A stretch of DNA of 64,000 nucleotides from Clostridia bacterium (GTDB lineage: Bacteria > Bacillota > Clostridia > Christensenellales > Borkfalkiaceae). Under the pieces are notes generated by a model. The model did no database searches and was not told where the DNA came from. It worked only from the letters and a program-made list of their open reading frames with translations. Made by a program: the position numbers and the translations under genes. How positions within the stretch are numbered: the first letter of the stretch is position 1; the number at the start of each line of letters is the position of its first letter. Location: assembly GCA_017508485.1 (NCBI GenBank), contig JAFVYV010000010.1:1-64000 (forward strand). The letters run 5' to 3'. Shown here piece by piece: positions 54,177 through 63,137 of this stretch.

Positions 54177-54194
54177 ATGACACACGCTTGTCAT
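54177..54194. promoter_or_regulatory. palindrome between small gene and WYL regulator
   Basis: ATGACA, six bases, TGTCAT: a perfect 6-6-6 inverted repeat, about 45 bases upstream of the small gene and 25 bases before the regulator's -35 box. A candidate operator of the adjacent regulator. Confidence 0.5.
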
Positions 54195-54218
54195 ATTTGA
54201 AAAAAATATTAAAAAAAC

Positions 54219-54247
54219 TTGACTACTTTGTTTTTTTACACTACAAT
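54219..54247 (+). promoter_or_regulatory. promoter of the WYL regulator gene
   Basis: TTGACT (54219-54224) and TACAAT (54242-54247) with a 17-base spacer. Confidence 0.65.
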
Positions 54248-54278
54248 ATAAATATGTCAATTTAAGGAAGTAAATATT

Positions 54279-55199
54279 ATGAAATACGAACTAATGCTTA
54301 GAATTTTATTTGAACTTTTGTCGAAAAGGACGGTACAAGCAACCTACCTTGCTCAAAAGTATGAAATTTCTGTAAGAACGGTTTATAGATATATTGAGTG
54401 TATTGAATACGCAGGTGTTCCTATTTACACCAAGCGTGGTAATACCGGTGGTTTTTGTATTATGGAAAATTATAGGCTACCTGCTGGTTTTTTAACTAAA
54501 ACGGAATATACTGAAGTTATCTCTGCCCTAAAGGGATTAAACGAACACGTTGAAAATAAAACTATTACTACCGTTATAAACAAACTACTTTCTTTAATTA
54601 AAAAAGAGTATTACGACGTTGATATTAAAAGTGGACATTTAATTATTGACTCTTCTTCTTGGGCTGATGCTAACGAGTATAAAGACAAACTAACCTTAAT
54701 TGAAAACAGTATTGAAAATAACTTAATGATTGAAATAAATTATTTAGATAGAAATGGTGAAAAGTCAGTTAGACTAATTGAACCACATAATATCGTGCTT
54801 AAACAAGGGCTTTGGTACGTTTTTGCTTACTGTAATTTAAGAAATGAGTTTAGGCTTTTTAAGATAGGTCGTATTGAAAAGTTGACCTTGTTAAAAGAAA
54901 CTTTTGAAAAACGCCCTATACCTGAAATTTTACCTTTTGAAAACTGGTATTTAGCAGATAATACAGAACTTGTTGAGTTTGAAGTTGATGAAAAGATTGC
55001 ACCTGACGTTGAAGAGTGGCTTGGTGTTAATAACGTCAAAAAAGGCGATAAAATTACTGCTAAAGCAAACCTACCTATAGACGATATTTTGATAGGTAAA
55101 ATTTTAAGTTTTGGTGATGGCTTAAGGGTTGTTTCCCCTAAACACTTAAAAGATGATATAAAGAAAAAAATTCAAAACATTATAAAGTATTACAAATAA
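54279..55199 (+). CDS. YafY-type WYL-domain transcriptional regulator
   Basis: A 306-residue regulator. The N-terminal about 60 residues are a winged helix of the HTH_11 type (RTVQATYLAQKYEISVRTVYRYIECIEYAGVPIYTKRG). A WYL domain follows at about 140-230 (MIEINYLDRNGEKSVRLIEPHNIVLKQGLWYVFAYCNLRNEFRLFKIGRI region, with the WY pair in GLWYVFAYC), then a WCX C-terminal extension. WYL domains bind nucleotides, nucleic acid or other ligands and are common in DNA-damage and defence control, but also in ordinary metabolism. No defence genes are nearby. Own promoter; shares a divergent region with the small gene at 53922. Confidence 0.88.
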   Translation: MKYELMLRILFELLSKRTVQATYLAQKYEISVRTVYRYIECIEYAGVPIYTKRGNTGGFCIMENYRLPAGFLTKTEYTEVISALKGLNEHVENKTITTVINKLLSLIKKEYYDVDIKSGHLIIDSSSWADANEYKDKLTLIENSIENNLMIEINYLDRNGEKSVRLIEPHNIVLKQGLWYVFAYCNLRNEFRLFKIGRIEKLTLLKETFEKRPIPEILPFENWYLADNTELVEFEVDEKIAPDVEEWLGVNNVKKGDKITAKANLPIDDILIGKILSFGDGLRVVSPKHLKDDIKKKIQNIIKYYK

Positions 55200-55230
55200 A
55201 AAAAGGCTGATATATCAGCCTTTTTATTTT
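55196..55230. terminator. terminator between WYL regulator and gpsA
   Basis: AAAAAGGCTGA pairs with TCAGCCTTTTT, with A and T runs on both sides; serves both convergent genes. Confidence 0.8.
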
Positions 55231-55231
55231 A

Positions 55232-56193
55232 CTAAAATTCTTTTTTTGTCCTTCTTTCAAACAGTTTTGAGAACGCTTCCATTGGTTCTTTGCCGTTATA
55301 TAAAATTTCATAAACGGCGTTTGTTATTGGTAGTTCTTCGCCATATTTTTTAGCAAGGTTCATCATTGCTTTTGTTGTTGCAACACCTTCTGCAAGTTTA
55401 CTAAACTTTTCTTTTTTAACGAATTGTTCGCCAAAACTCTGTTGTGTGAGAACTGGCTAAATAAAGTTGCTTCATAGTCGCCAAGGTGACATAAGCCATA
55501 TGCAGACATTTCGTTACCACCCATAACTTTTATAAGCCTTGCAACTTCCCTTGCTCCTCTTGCCATTAAAGCGCCTTTTAAGGTTGAATAGCCTGAGCCG
55601 TCTAACATACCTGCTGCAATACCCATTACGTTTTTAGCGGCTGCGCCTATTTCACTACCGATAATATCGTCGCCATAGTAAAAACGAATAAGGTTACTTC
55701 TAAAATTGTCTGCTAAATAGGTTGTTAACTCTTTTGAATAAGAGTCAATTACCATACAACTTGGTTGACCTTGCGTAAATGCTTGTATGTGGCCAGGTCC
55801 TACCCAAACGGCTATTTTGTTTTTGTCAATGCCGTGTTCTATTAAAATTTCACTTAAACGCTTGCCTGTTTCAACTTCTATACCCTTCATACAAAGCAGG
55901 AAAGTTTTGTTAGTTAAATCGTATGCGATTAGTCTTTTTACAAATCCCCTTACTTCTTGTGATGGTATTGAGATTATTAATATATCACTTTTGTTTACGG
56001 CGTATTCAAGGTCTGAAGTTAGGTCAATTCTTTTGTCAAGTTCAACGTATTCGTTCTTGCCTTCATTTTTTAATACTTCATAAGGATAACTGCCTTCAAT
56101 ACCCCAGTTTGCTACGTCGTATCCTTTATTGCATAAATACCAAGCAATGAAAGAACCCCATCTTCCACAGCCTAAAACAGAAATTTTCATCAT
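55232..56193 (-). pseudogene. gpsA: glycerol-3-phosphate dehydrogenase GpsA, frameshifted near the 3' end
   Basis: NAD(P)-dependent enzyme supplying glycerol 3-phosphate for phospholipids. The first about 255 residues are normal: MKISVLGCGRWGSFIAWYL (dinucleotide fold), the GPGHIQAF segment, and AAAKNVMGIAAGMLDGSGY with the catalytic Lys. At LGDYEATLFSQFSHNR the frame breaks in a run of four A (55433-55436 on the plus strand). One extra base restores FGEQFVKKEKFSKLAEGV, then about 60 more family-like residues ending RRTKKEF at 55232. As read, the product ends early at 55363 with unrelated residues. This is either a sequencing error or a recent mutation; an essential gene makes an error more likely. 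Start follows GAGG. Confidence 0.85.
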
Positions 56194-56203
56194 TGTTCCT
56201 CTA

Positions 56204-56794
56204 TTATAAAGTCTTTCTGTCAACGAAGGCTCTTGCTAAAGTTACTTCGTCGGCATATTCTAAATCAGTACCGATAGGAATTCCGTGCGCAAGTCTTGTT
56301 ACCGTTACGCCAAGTGGTTTAACAAGCCCTGTTATGTACATAGCAGTTGCTTCACCTTCTACGTCTGGATTGGTTGCTAAAATTATTTCACTTACGCTTC
56401 CGTCTATTCTTGCAAGTAGTTCTTTTATTCTTATATCGTTTGGACCTATTCCGTCCATTGGAGATATCGTTCCGTGTAAAACGTGGTACACCCCTTGATA
56501 TTCGTTTAATTTTTCAATTGCTATTACGTCTTTTGGTTCTTTTACAACGCAAATCGTACTATTTGAACGTGATTTACATATATCACAAACTTCATCTTCA
56601 GAAAAATTTCCACAAATTTTGCAGTAGTGAACGTTCTTTTTTGCAAGTAAAATTGCTTCGGCAAATTCTTCTGCTTCTTCTTTTGTCATATTTATTATTT
56701 TATATGCAAATCTTTGCGCAGTTTTTTTACCAACGCCAGGAAGTTTAGTAAACTCGTTAATAAGTTTTCCTATAGGTTCTATATAAACTTTCAT
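56204..56794 (-). CDS. recR: recombination protein RecR
   Basis: Works with RecO and RecF to load RecA at gaps. The 196-residue protein has the helix-hairpin-helix [16 protein letters not shown], the zinc finger [16 protein letters not shown], and a Toprim domain starting [14 protein letters not shown] with [15 protein letters not shown]. Normal length. Its ATG overlaps the ybaB stop (TAATG), the usual dnaX-ybaB-recR arrangement. gpsA follows after 10 bases. Confidence 0.97.
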   Translation of the reverse strand: MKVYIEPIGKLINEFTKLPGVGKKTAQRFAYKIINMTKEEAEEFAEAILLAKKNVHYCKICGNFSEDEVCDICKSRSNSTICVVKEPKDVIAIEKLNEYQGVYHVLHGTISPMDGIGPNDIRIKELLARIDGSVSEIILATNPDVEGEATAMYITGLVKPLGVTVTRLAHGIPIGTDLEYADEVTLARAFVDRKTL

Positions 56795-57132
56795 TAAAAT
56801 CCACCTAATGAACTAAATTTGCCCATTTTTTGTTGTGATAATGCATCTGACTTTTGCTTTGCATCGTTAAATGCTACCACGATTAAGTCTTCAAGCATTT
56901 CAATATCGTCAACGTCAACTACGTCTGGATTGATTGATATGCCTAAAAATTCGCCTTTACCGTTTAAAGTTACCTTAACTAGTCCGTTTGATGCAACCCC
57001 TTCAATTTCGGCTTCTTCAAGTTCTTGTTGAGCCTTCATCATTTCTTGTTGCATTTTTTGAATTTGCTTCATCATTTGCATTTGGTTTCCACCACCGAAA
57101 CCACCGCCAAAGCCACCTTTATATCCTGCCAT
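56794..57132 (-). CDS. ybaB: YbaB/EbfC family nucleoid-associated protein
   Basis: Small DNA-binding protein found between dnaX and recR. The 112 residues include a Gly-rich N terminus ([13 protein letters not shown]), a Met/Gln-rich helix, and the family strand pattern [22 protein letters not shown]. It overlaps recR by one base and follows dnaX by 16 bases. The long Gly and Met/Gln N-terminal extension is common in Clostridia. Confidence 0.93.
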   Translation of the reverse strand: MAGYKGGFGGGFGGGNQMQMMKQIQKMQQEMMKAQQELEEAEIEGVASNGLVKVTLNGKGEFLGISINPDVVDVDDIEMLEDLIVVAFNDAKQKSDALSQQKMGKFSSLGGF

Positions 57133-57148
57133 TTTTAATTTCTCCTTT

Positions 57149-58747
57149 TTACTTTTTTACGATTACCGTGTCTACACCAAATTTTGATTTCATTTCTTCA
57201 ATTTCATCTAACACTTTGTTTGTAGGTTCTTTTGATAAATTTATAATTTTTACTTCTGCATCTATTTCTTTTAATTCATTTTTGATTGATGCTAAAGAAT
57301 CTTCCATATTAAGTATTTCATAATCACTATCGGTTGAAACGCTTATAACTAAAGTTTCACCTTGAATTGTGATTTTTGCACTTTGAAGTTTTGCCCATAA
57401 CATATACCTTTCACTTTTTCTAAGCCCTGATATTATTATTGCAGTTGCTTCTTCGTTAGTTAGTGAACTTAATTTTTTCTTTTCTACCTTTTCTACTACG
57501 GGTGCTTTTTCTTCTTGCACTATTTCGCTAGTTATTTTTGCAACAAGGTTTGTTTGAGTAGCAGAAGTATCACTAACTGCGTTATTAACTACAACGCCCT
57601 TTTTAACCTGTTCTTCTAGTTTAGAAACCCTTAAAAGTAAACTGTTTATGTCATAACTGTTTTCAGGAATACCCGCCCTTAAAGCCGTTGTTTCCACTAA
57701 AACTCTTGGATTAGTTGAGTATCTTAAGTCGCTTTCACAGAAAGAAAAAAGTTCTAAAACCTTTATCATAAAAGTTTCACTTGCTAAGGCTGAAATCTTC
57801 TTCATTTCTTCAAACTTGTCGGTTGGAAGGTTTAGTATTGCGTTTGCGTTAGGTGAAGTTTTTATAACTAAAAGGTCCCTTGTAATAGATATGATATCTT
57901 TACATAAAACACTCATACCCTTGCCTTGTTTTGCAGTTTGGTCAATTAAGTTAAAAATTTCTGCACTATTGCCTATTAAAATGTTTTTAACAAGTTCTAA
58001 AAGTTTGCCGTTATCTGATGCGCCTAAAACTTCTAAAACGTCAGCATATTCTAACTTTTTGTTTGAGTATGAAACGCAAGTATCTGCAATTGAAAGGGCA
58101 TCTCTTATACTGCCTTCCCCTGCTTTTGCTATAGCCATAACGGCTTCATTTGAATATTCTTTACCTATATCGTCAAAGATTTTTGCAACTAAAGTTGCTA
58201 TTTCTTTTGCGTCAATTAACTTAAAATCAAAACGCATACAACGAGATAGTATGGTTTGTGGAATTTTGTGAACTTCCGTAGTTGCTAAAATAAAGACTGC
58301 GTGTTTTGGTGGTTCTTCTAACGTTTTAAGTAATGCGTTAAAAGCAGGACCAGTTAACATATGAACTTCGTCTATGATATAAACTTTATATCTTGCTTCA
58401 ACCGGTGGATAGGTTACCTTTTCCCTTAAATCTCTTATTTCGTTTACACCGTTGTTTGATGCTGCGTCAATTTCAATTACGTCCATATTAGATGGCGTAA
58501 GTAATGCTTTACAAACTGCGCATTCGCCACAAGGAGAACCATTTTTTGGTGTTAAACAGTTTATTGCCCTTGAAAATATTTTTGCAACTGAAGTTTTACC
58601 AGTACCTCTTGTACCAGTAAATAAATATGCGTGACCTACTCTGTTTTCTTTGATTTGATTTGTTAAGGTCGTTTTTATATGGTCTTGACCTATGACTGAC
58701 TCAAAATCAACCGGTCTATACTTTCTATACAATGCAACGTATGACAT
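57149..58747 (-). CDS. dnaX: DNA polymerase III subunit tau
   Basis: Clamp-loader subunit that also binds the polymerase. The 532 residues start YVALYRKYRPVDFESVIGQDH, with Walker A TGTRGTGKTSVAK, the zinc module CLTPKNGSPCGECAVC, Walker B YIIDEVHML and the sensor/SRC region ILATTEVHKIPQTILSRCMRF. The tau-specific C-terminal part is short. I saw no clear programmed-frameshift signal for a gamma form. It lies 10 bases after the sigma factor gene and 16 before ybaB. Confidence 0.97.
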   Translation of the reverse strand: MSYVALYRKYRPVDFESVIGQDHIKTTLTNQIKENRVGHAYLFTGTRGTGKTSVAKIFSRAINCLTPKNGSPCGECAVCKALLTPSNMDVIEIDAASNNGVNEIRDLREKVTYPPVEARYKVYIIDEVHMLTGPAFNALLKTLEEPPKHAVFILATTEVHKIPQTILSRCMRFDFKLIDAKEIATLVAKIFDDIGKEYSNEAVMAIAKAGEGSIRDALSIADTCVSYSNKKLEYADVLEVLGASDNGKLLELVKNILIGNSAEIFNLIDQTAKQGKGMSVLCKDIISITRDLLVIKTSPNANAILNLPTDKFEEMKKISALASETFMIKVLELFSFCESDLRYSTNPRVLVETTALRAGIPENSYDINSLLLRVSKLEEQVKKGVVVNNAVSDTSATQTNLVAKITSEIVQEEKAPVVEKVEKKKLSSLTNEEATAIIISGLRKSERYMLWAKLQSAKITIQGETLVISVSTDSDYEILNMEDSLASIKNELKEIDAEVKIINLSKEPTNKVLDEIEEMKSKFGVDTVIVKK

Positions 58748-58757
58748 CTACTTTCTC

Positions 58758-59351
58758 CTATATTTTGCCTACAAGTTTTTTTCTTATTCTTTGAACGGCG
58801 TTGTTTATTGACTTTTCCGTTTTGTCAAGTTTGACTGCTATTTCTTTATAAGAATAGTTTTTTAAGTAAAAATTGAATACGTCAAATTCAAATTTACTAA
58901 GTACCTTTTCCATTTTTACCCAAATTTCTGCAACGGCTTCTTCGCTGATAATTTTGCTTTCAGGGTCAACTGCGTTTAAGTCAATTATCTTTTCAATTCT
59001 GCTTAAATCTTCAGGACTACTTGAGTTTAATGAAAGAAGATTTTTTGTTATAATTTCTTTCTTTGTGTTTTTTGACTTTATTTCATCTAAAATTCTTCTA
59101 TCAATGCAAACGTATGCAAAAGTGGTAAAACTGCTGTTTCCTTTATACGCTTTTATTGCGTTTGACACGGCTAGACGACCTATTTGTAAATATTCGTCTT
59201 TCTTATAATCTTCTACCCTGCCTACTCTTTGGTTTATTATTTTAAGTATTAAGTTGGTGTATCTTTTTATTAACGAATTTTCTGCTTGAGAGTCCCCTTT
59301 TTTGGCACACTCAATCAATTCTTCATCCGTTAAAATGCCATAGTCTTTCAT
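58758..59351 (-). CDS. sigH: sigma-H-type RNA polymerase sigma factor
   Basis: A 197-residue sigma-70 family factor with region 2 (LIKRYTNLILKIINQR ... YLQIGRLAVSNAIKAYKGNSSFTTFAYVCIDRRI) and region 4 (FEFDVFNFYLKNYSYKEIAVKLDKTEKSINNAVQRIRKKL). The middle LNSSSPEDLSR and the pattern of a C-terminal SINNAVQRIRKKL match Spo0H/SigH. Position beside rlmB and mrnC is the same as sigH in Bacillus. It is expected to control early sporulation and competence-like genes; some Clostridia keep it without known sporulation. One base separates it from rlmB. Confidence 0.88.
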   Translation of the reverse strand: MKDYGILTDEELIECAKKGDSQAENSLIKRYTNLILKIINQRVGRVEDYKKDEYLQIGRLAVSNAIKAYKGNSSFTTFAYVCIDRRILDEIKSKNTKKEIITKNLLSLNSSSPEDLSRIEKIIDLNAVDPESKIISEEAVAEIWVKMEKVLSKFEFDVFNFYLKNYSYKEIAVKLDKTEKSINNAVQRIRKKLVGKI

Positions 59352-59352
59352 A

Positions 59353-60075
59353 CTAATTTCTTTGTCTTAATGCTTCAAACACGGCAACGCCACAAGCAAC
59401 TGACGCATTTAAAGAGTTTACCTTTCCTTTCATTGGTATTGTTAGAATTTTTTCACACTTTTCTTTTGTTAAACGCTTAACGCCACTATCTTCACCACCG
59501 ATAACTAATGCTAAATTGCCAGTTAGGTCGCTTTCATAAATGTTGTCGCCACCAAGTTCAACTGCCATTACCCAGTAACCTGCTTCCTTTAACTTTTCAA
59601 TAGTGTGGTTGATATTTACAACTCTTGCAATTTTTACGTGGTTTAATGCACCTTCTGAAACTCTCATAACAAGGTCGTTTACACTTGCACTACGGTTTTT
59701 TGTTATAATAATACCATCAACACCTGCGCATTCGCAAACCCTTATTATACTGCCAAGGTTGTGTGGGTCTAAAACTTCGTTAAGTAGTACTATAAACCCT
59801 TCTTTACCCTTTTTTTGTACGGTTTCAATGATATCTTCAACTTCAACGTACTTGTATTCGCTAACGAAAGCGATAAAACCTTGGTGTTTTTTAGATTGAC
59901 TTTCTTTATCTAAAACGAAAGTATCGGCAAACTGTACCTTTATTTTGTATTCACGAATTTTATCAATAAGTTTTTTTGATTCAACGTCACGAAGTCCGTT
60001 TTGAACTAAAATTTTGTCAATATCTTTATCAGTTTTTAATAATTCTCTAACTGCGTTTCTACCTTCTACTTTCAT
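59353..60075 (-). CDS. rlmB: 23S rRNA 2'-O-methyltransferase RlmB (TrmH family)
   Basis: SPOUT methyltransferase acting on a guanosine of the 23S rRNA peptidyl-transfer region. The 240 residues have the RNA-binding N domain (VEGRNAVRELL) and the knot motifs LLNEVLDPHNLGSIIRVCECAGVDG, LALVIGGEDSGVKRL and IPMKGKVNSLNASVACGVAVFEALRQR. Normal. It follows mrnC by one base and precedes sigH by one base. Confidence 0.95.
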   Translation of the reverse strand: MKVEGRNAVRELLKTDKDIDKILVQNGLRDVESKKLIDKIREYKIKVQFADTFVLDKESQSKKHQGFIAFVSEYKYVEVEDIIETVQKKGKEGFIVLLNEVLDPHNLGSIIRVCECAGVDGIIITKNRSASVNDLVMRVSEGALNHVKIARVVNINHTIEKLKEAGYWVMAVELGGDNIYESDLTGNLALVIGGEDSGVKRLTKEKCEKILTIPMKGKVNSLNASVACGVAVFEALRQRN

Positions 60076-60076
60076 C

Positions 60077-60469
60077 TTAACCTCTGTAATTTAGTAAATA
60101 ATTTAATCTTTCAATTTGTCCCGTTATGTATAAATAACCTAAAACGGCTTCAAACCCTGTGGACATATTATATTCTCTTACCGTGGCACTCTTTGCCTTG
60201 GTTGGTTTTTTACTATTTCTACCCCTTTTGTAGACCATAAGTTCTTCTTCCGTTAAAATAGGAAGTAATTTGTCAATAAAAAGTGCTTGGGAAGATGCCC
60301 TTACTTCATCTATAACTGCCTTGTTCATTTCACTTGCCTTTAAGTCTTTAGTAAAAACTAACTTTTCCCTTGAATATAGTGAATACACGGCGTCGCCTAC
60401 AAACGCTAAAGTTATTGCGTTCATTGTAAGCGCTTTTTCCTTCTTTATGGTATCGCCAAGATTAAACAA
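60077..60469 (-). CDS. mrnC: Mini-ribonuclease 3
   Basis: Dimeric RNase III-like nuclease that matures 23S rRNA in Firmicutes. The 130-residue protein shows LAFVGDAVYSLYSREKL with the RNase III catalytic acidics, VRASSQALFIDKLLPILTEEE, RGRNSKKPTKAKSATVREYNMSTGFEAVLGYLYITG with the second acidic site. It has no dsRNA-binding domain, as expected. The start is TTG at 60469 with GGGGGAG upstream. It leads the mrnC-rlmB-sigH-dnaX-ybaB-recR-gpsA run. Confidence 0.94.
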   Translation of the reverse strand: MFNLGDTIKKEKALTMNAITLAFVGDAVYSLYSREKLVFTKDLKASEMNKAVIDEVRASSQALFIDKLLPILTEEELMVYKRGRNSKKPTKAKSATVREYNMSTGFEAVLGYLYITGQIERLNYLLNYRG

Positions 60470-60537
60470 GCAACACTCCCCCTATTTTCATATTTAACCC
60501 TTTTATTTTATCACATAGTTATAAAAATTACAATAAA

Positions 60538-60578
60538 AAGCCCCAAACTTTTTTATTAAAAACAAGTCTGGGGTTTAA
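60538..60578 (-). terminator. terminator after the amidase gene
   Basis: CCCCAGACTT and AAGTTTGGGG (one G-T pair) are followed by CTTTTTATT on the minus strand. Confidence 0.8.
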
Positions 60579-60579
60579 T

Positions 60580-61290
60580 TTACACGTTATTTCCATAAAA
60601 GGTTGTGGTGCTTAAATAATCTATTATACCTTTAAAAATTGCGTAGGCTATTTTTTCTTGATATTCTTCGGTCGTTAGTAGCAATTCATCTTCTTTATTT
60701 GATAAAAAGCCACATTCAATAAGGGCTGATGGGTATTTGTGACTGTTTAGTATGTAGTAGTCCCCCTTTAACACCGTGCACTCTCTACTTGCTTCTTCCA
60801 TATTGTTTAGGCTTTGTTGAAGTTTTTTTGCTAAATTTTTTGATTCTTCCTTTTCTGCGTCAAAAAAAACTTGTGCTCCCCGTCTTGATGGTAAAGAATA
60901 GTAATTTTGGTGTATTGAAACAACTAAATTTGGACTTGCCCCTTCAATTATTTCCTTTCTTTTTAGCATATCTTTCCTTTTACGATTTTTTGTTGCTAAA
61001 CCGTAAAGTCCGTTAGAAGATTCCCTTGTTAAAACTACGTTGATACCTGCTTTTATAAGGTTGTTTTTTACCTTTTTGGTTATGGCTAAATTAAGGTCGC
61101 TCTCTAATGCACCTGTATATTTACCACTAACACCGTTATCAATTCCACCGTGACCTGCATCTAAAACAACGGTTATTTTGTTGCTATCTACGTTTGCTTC
61201 TTTACTTACGCCAAATATACACAAACTAAAGGCAACTACTGAAATTGCTAAAATTATTGCTATAACTTTACTTCTTTTAACTAAAAACAT
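60580..61290 (-). CDS. cwlD: N-acetylmuramoyl-L-alanine amidase, CwlD-like
   Basis: Zinc amidase cleaving the peptide from muramic acid. The 236-residue protein has an N-terminal membrane helix (about residues 8-28) and one Amidase_3 domain: VVLDAGHGGIDNG (His ligand), GALESDLNLAI (Glu ligand), LVVSIHQNYY (His ligand) and SALIECGFLSN (catalytic Glu). Size and architecture match CwlD, which makes muramic lactam in spore cortex; with sigH and a SpoVB-like gene nearby this supports a sporulating lineage. A general amidase is possible. Confidence 0.85.
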   Translation of the reverse strand: MFLVKRSKVIAIILAISVVAFSLCIFGVSKEANVDSNKITVVLDAGHGGIDNGVSGKYTGALESDLNLAITKKVKNNLIKAGINVVLTRESSNGLYGLATKNRKRKDMLKRKEIIEGASPNLVVSIHQNYYSLPSRRGAQVFFDAEKEESKNLAKKLQQSLNNMEEASRECTVLKGDYYILNSHKYPSALIECGFLSNKEDELLLTTEEYQEKIAYAIFKGIIDYLSTTTFYGNNV

Positions 61291-61332
61291 AACTGTTAAT
61301 AAAATATTAAATTTTTAGCCTTTTTATGATAA

Positions 61333-61371
61333 CAAAAAAAGGATAACAAAATTTTGTTATCCTTTTTTATT
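61333..61371 (-). terminator. terminator after hydA
   Basis: AAAAAAGGATAACAAAA pairs with TTTTGTTATCCTTTTTT, a long perfect stem, with T residues beyond. Confidence 0.85.
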
Positions 61372-61385
61372 TTTTAAGTTAAATC

Positions 61386-63119
61386 TTAATACTTTTTCTT
61401 AGCAGTATAAGTTGTATGAAGAACTTCGTGAGCGATATGGCTACCTGGTTTTTCAAAATAGCTATCGTATAATTCCTTAATGTAAGGGTTATCGTGGCTC
61501 TTTCTAAGTTTTGCGTCTTTATCTTGATTGTAAAGAACACTTGCTCTTAATGCCTTGTAGTCAACGTTCTTTCTTGTGTAGTTATCAATGATTGGTTGTC
61601 CACCACCGTTGATACATCCACCTGGACAGCACATGATTTCAATAAATTGATAATCTGCTTCGCCGTTTCTAATCTTGTCGCAAAGAACTTTTGCGTTTGC
61701 TAGTCCACTTGCTACTGCTACCTTAACGTCTAAGCCACCTACGTTGTAAGTTGCTTCTTTAATACCTTCTAAACCTCTAACTTCAGTAAAGTCTAAAGCA
61801 GGAAGTTCTTTACCAGTAATTGTTTCAACTGCAGTTCTAAGTGCTGCTTCCATAACACCACCAGTTACACCGAAAATTACGCCAGCGCCTGAGAATTCGC
61901 CGATTGGGTTATCAAATTCGCCATCTGCTAATTCGTTGAAGATGATGCCACGTTGCTTAATGAACTTAGCAAGTTCTCTTGTAGTTAATACTGCATCAAT
62001 ATCAGGAACACCTGCTGCATTTTGGTCACTTCTGTTCTTTTCGCCTTTCTTTGCAGTACAAGGCATTACTGATACAACGTAAATGTCTTTAGGGTCAATA
62101 CCTGCTTTCTTTGCAAAGTAAGTTTTAACTACTGCACCGAACATTTGTTGTGGTGATTTACAAGTACTGATGTTACCGATTAGGTCTGGATAATATCTTT
62201 CCATAAAGTTAATCCATCCTGGTGAACAGCTTGTAATCATTGGAAGTTTGCCACCGTTTTGAATTCTTTCAATAAGTTCGTGACTTTCTTCTAAAATTGT
62301 TAAGTCTGCTGTGAAGTTAACGTCAAATACCTTCTTAAAGCCTAACATCTTTAATGCTGTAGCCATTTTGCCTTCTACGTTTGTTCCGATTGGGTAACCG
62401 AATTCTTCGCCTAAAGCTGCTCTTACTGATGGAGCAGATGCTACTACAACGTACTTGTTAGGGTCTGCTAACGCTTCCTTAACGTTGTCAATTTCTTCTT
62501 TTTCGTGTAATGCGCCTGTTGGACAAACGTTAATACATTGACCACATGCTACGCATGGAACGTCTGCTAAATTATTTTCAAATTCACAAGCGATATGAGT
62601 TGCGAAACCTCTGTCATTAGCACCGATAACACCTACTGTTTGAAGTTTGTTACATACTGCAACACATCTTCTACATAATATACACTTTGTGTTATCTCTT
62701 ACTAAATAGTCAGTTGAGTCGTCCTTTTCAAACTTGCTTACTGAACCTTGGTATGCTTTTGTATCGCAACCGTATTCTTTTGATAATTCTTGTAATTCAC
62801 AGTTTAAGTTTCTATCACAAGATAAGCAGTCTTTTCTGTGGTTTGAAAGAATTAATTCTAACGTTGCCTTTCTTGACTTGAATACCTTTTCAGAATTTGT
62901 GATTACTTCCATTCCTTCTGCTACTGGATATACACACGCTGCAGCCATACTTCTTGCGCCTTTAACTTCTACAACGCAGATACGACAAGCACCGATTTCG
63001 TTTATATCTTTCATATAACAAAGGGTAGGAATCTTAATACCTGCAACTTTTGCTGCTTCAAGAATAGTTGTTCCTTCAGGAACGCTTACGCTAATACCGT
63101 TTATTTTTAAATTAACCAT
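61386..63119 (-). CDS. hydA: [FeFe]-hydrogenase catalytic subunit (HydA/HndD type)
   Basis: Makes or uses hydrogen in electron-bifurcating complexes with HydB and HydC. The 577 residues begin with a 2Fe-2S domain (ILEAAKVAGIKIPTLCYMKDINEIGACRICVVEV), a His-containing cluster binding region (HRKDCLSCDRNLNCELQEL), a two-cluster ferredoxin (CILCRRCVAVC; CVACGQCINVCPTGAL), and the H-cluster domain: P1 TSCSPGWINF near 295, P2 MPCTAKKGE near 350, and P3 EIMCCPGGCINGGGQ near 493, all cysteines kept. A short small-subunit C terminus follows. It is 18 bases after hydB and ends its operon at a strong terminator. Confidence 0.96.
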   Translation of the reverse strand: MVNLKINGISVSVPEGTTILEAAKVAGIKIPTLCYMKDINEIGACRICVVEVKGARSMAAACVYPVAEGMEVITNSEKVFKSRKATLELILSNHRKDCLSCDRNLNCELQELSKEYGCDTKAYQGSVSKFEKDDSTDYLVRDNTKCILCRRCVAVCNKLQTVGVIGANDRGFATHIACEFENNLADVPCVACGQCINVCPTGALHEKEEIDNVKEALADPNKYVVVASAPSVRAALGEEFGYPIGTNVEGKMATALKMLGFKKVFDVNFTADLTILEESHELIERIQNGGKLPMITSCSPGWINFMERYYPDLIGNISTCKSPQQMFGAVVKTYFAKKAGIDPKDIYVVSVMPCTAKKGEKNRSDQNAAGVPDIDAVLTTRELAKFIKQRGIIFNELADGEFDNPIGEFSGAGVIFGVTGGVMEAALRTAVETITGKELPALDFTEVRGLEGIKEATYNVGGLDVKVAVASGLANAKVLCDKIRNGEADYQFIEIMCCPGGCINGGGQPIIDNYTRKNVDYKALRASVLYNQDKDAKLRKSHDNPYIKELYDSYFEKPGSHIAHEVLHTTYTAKKKY

Positions 63120-63137
63120 TACTGTTTCCTCCCAATA

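Noticed and set aside
57149-58747. Possible programmed frameshift in dnaX giving a gamma subunit.
   Set aside because: A-rich runs exist (for example near 57475), but no slippery heptamer with a following stem or upstream Shine-Dalgarno could be supported.
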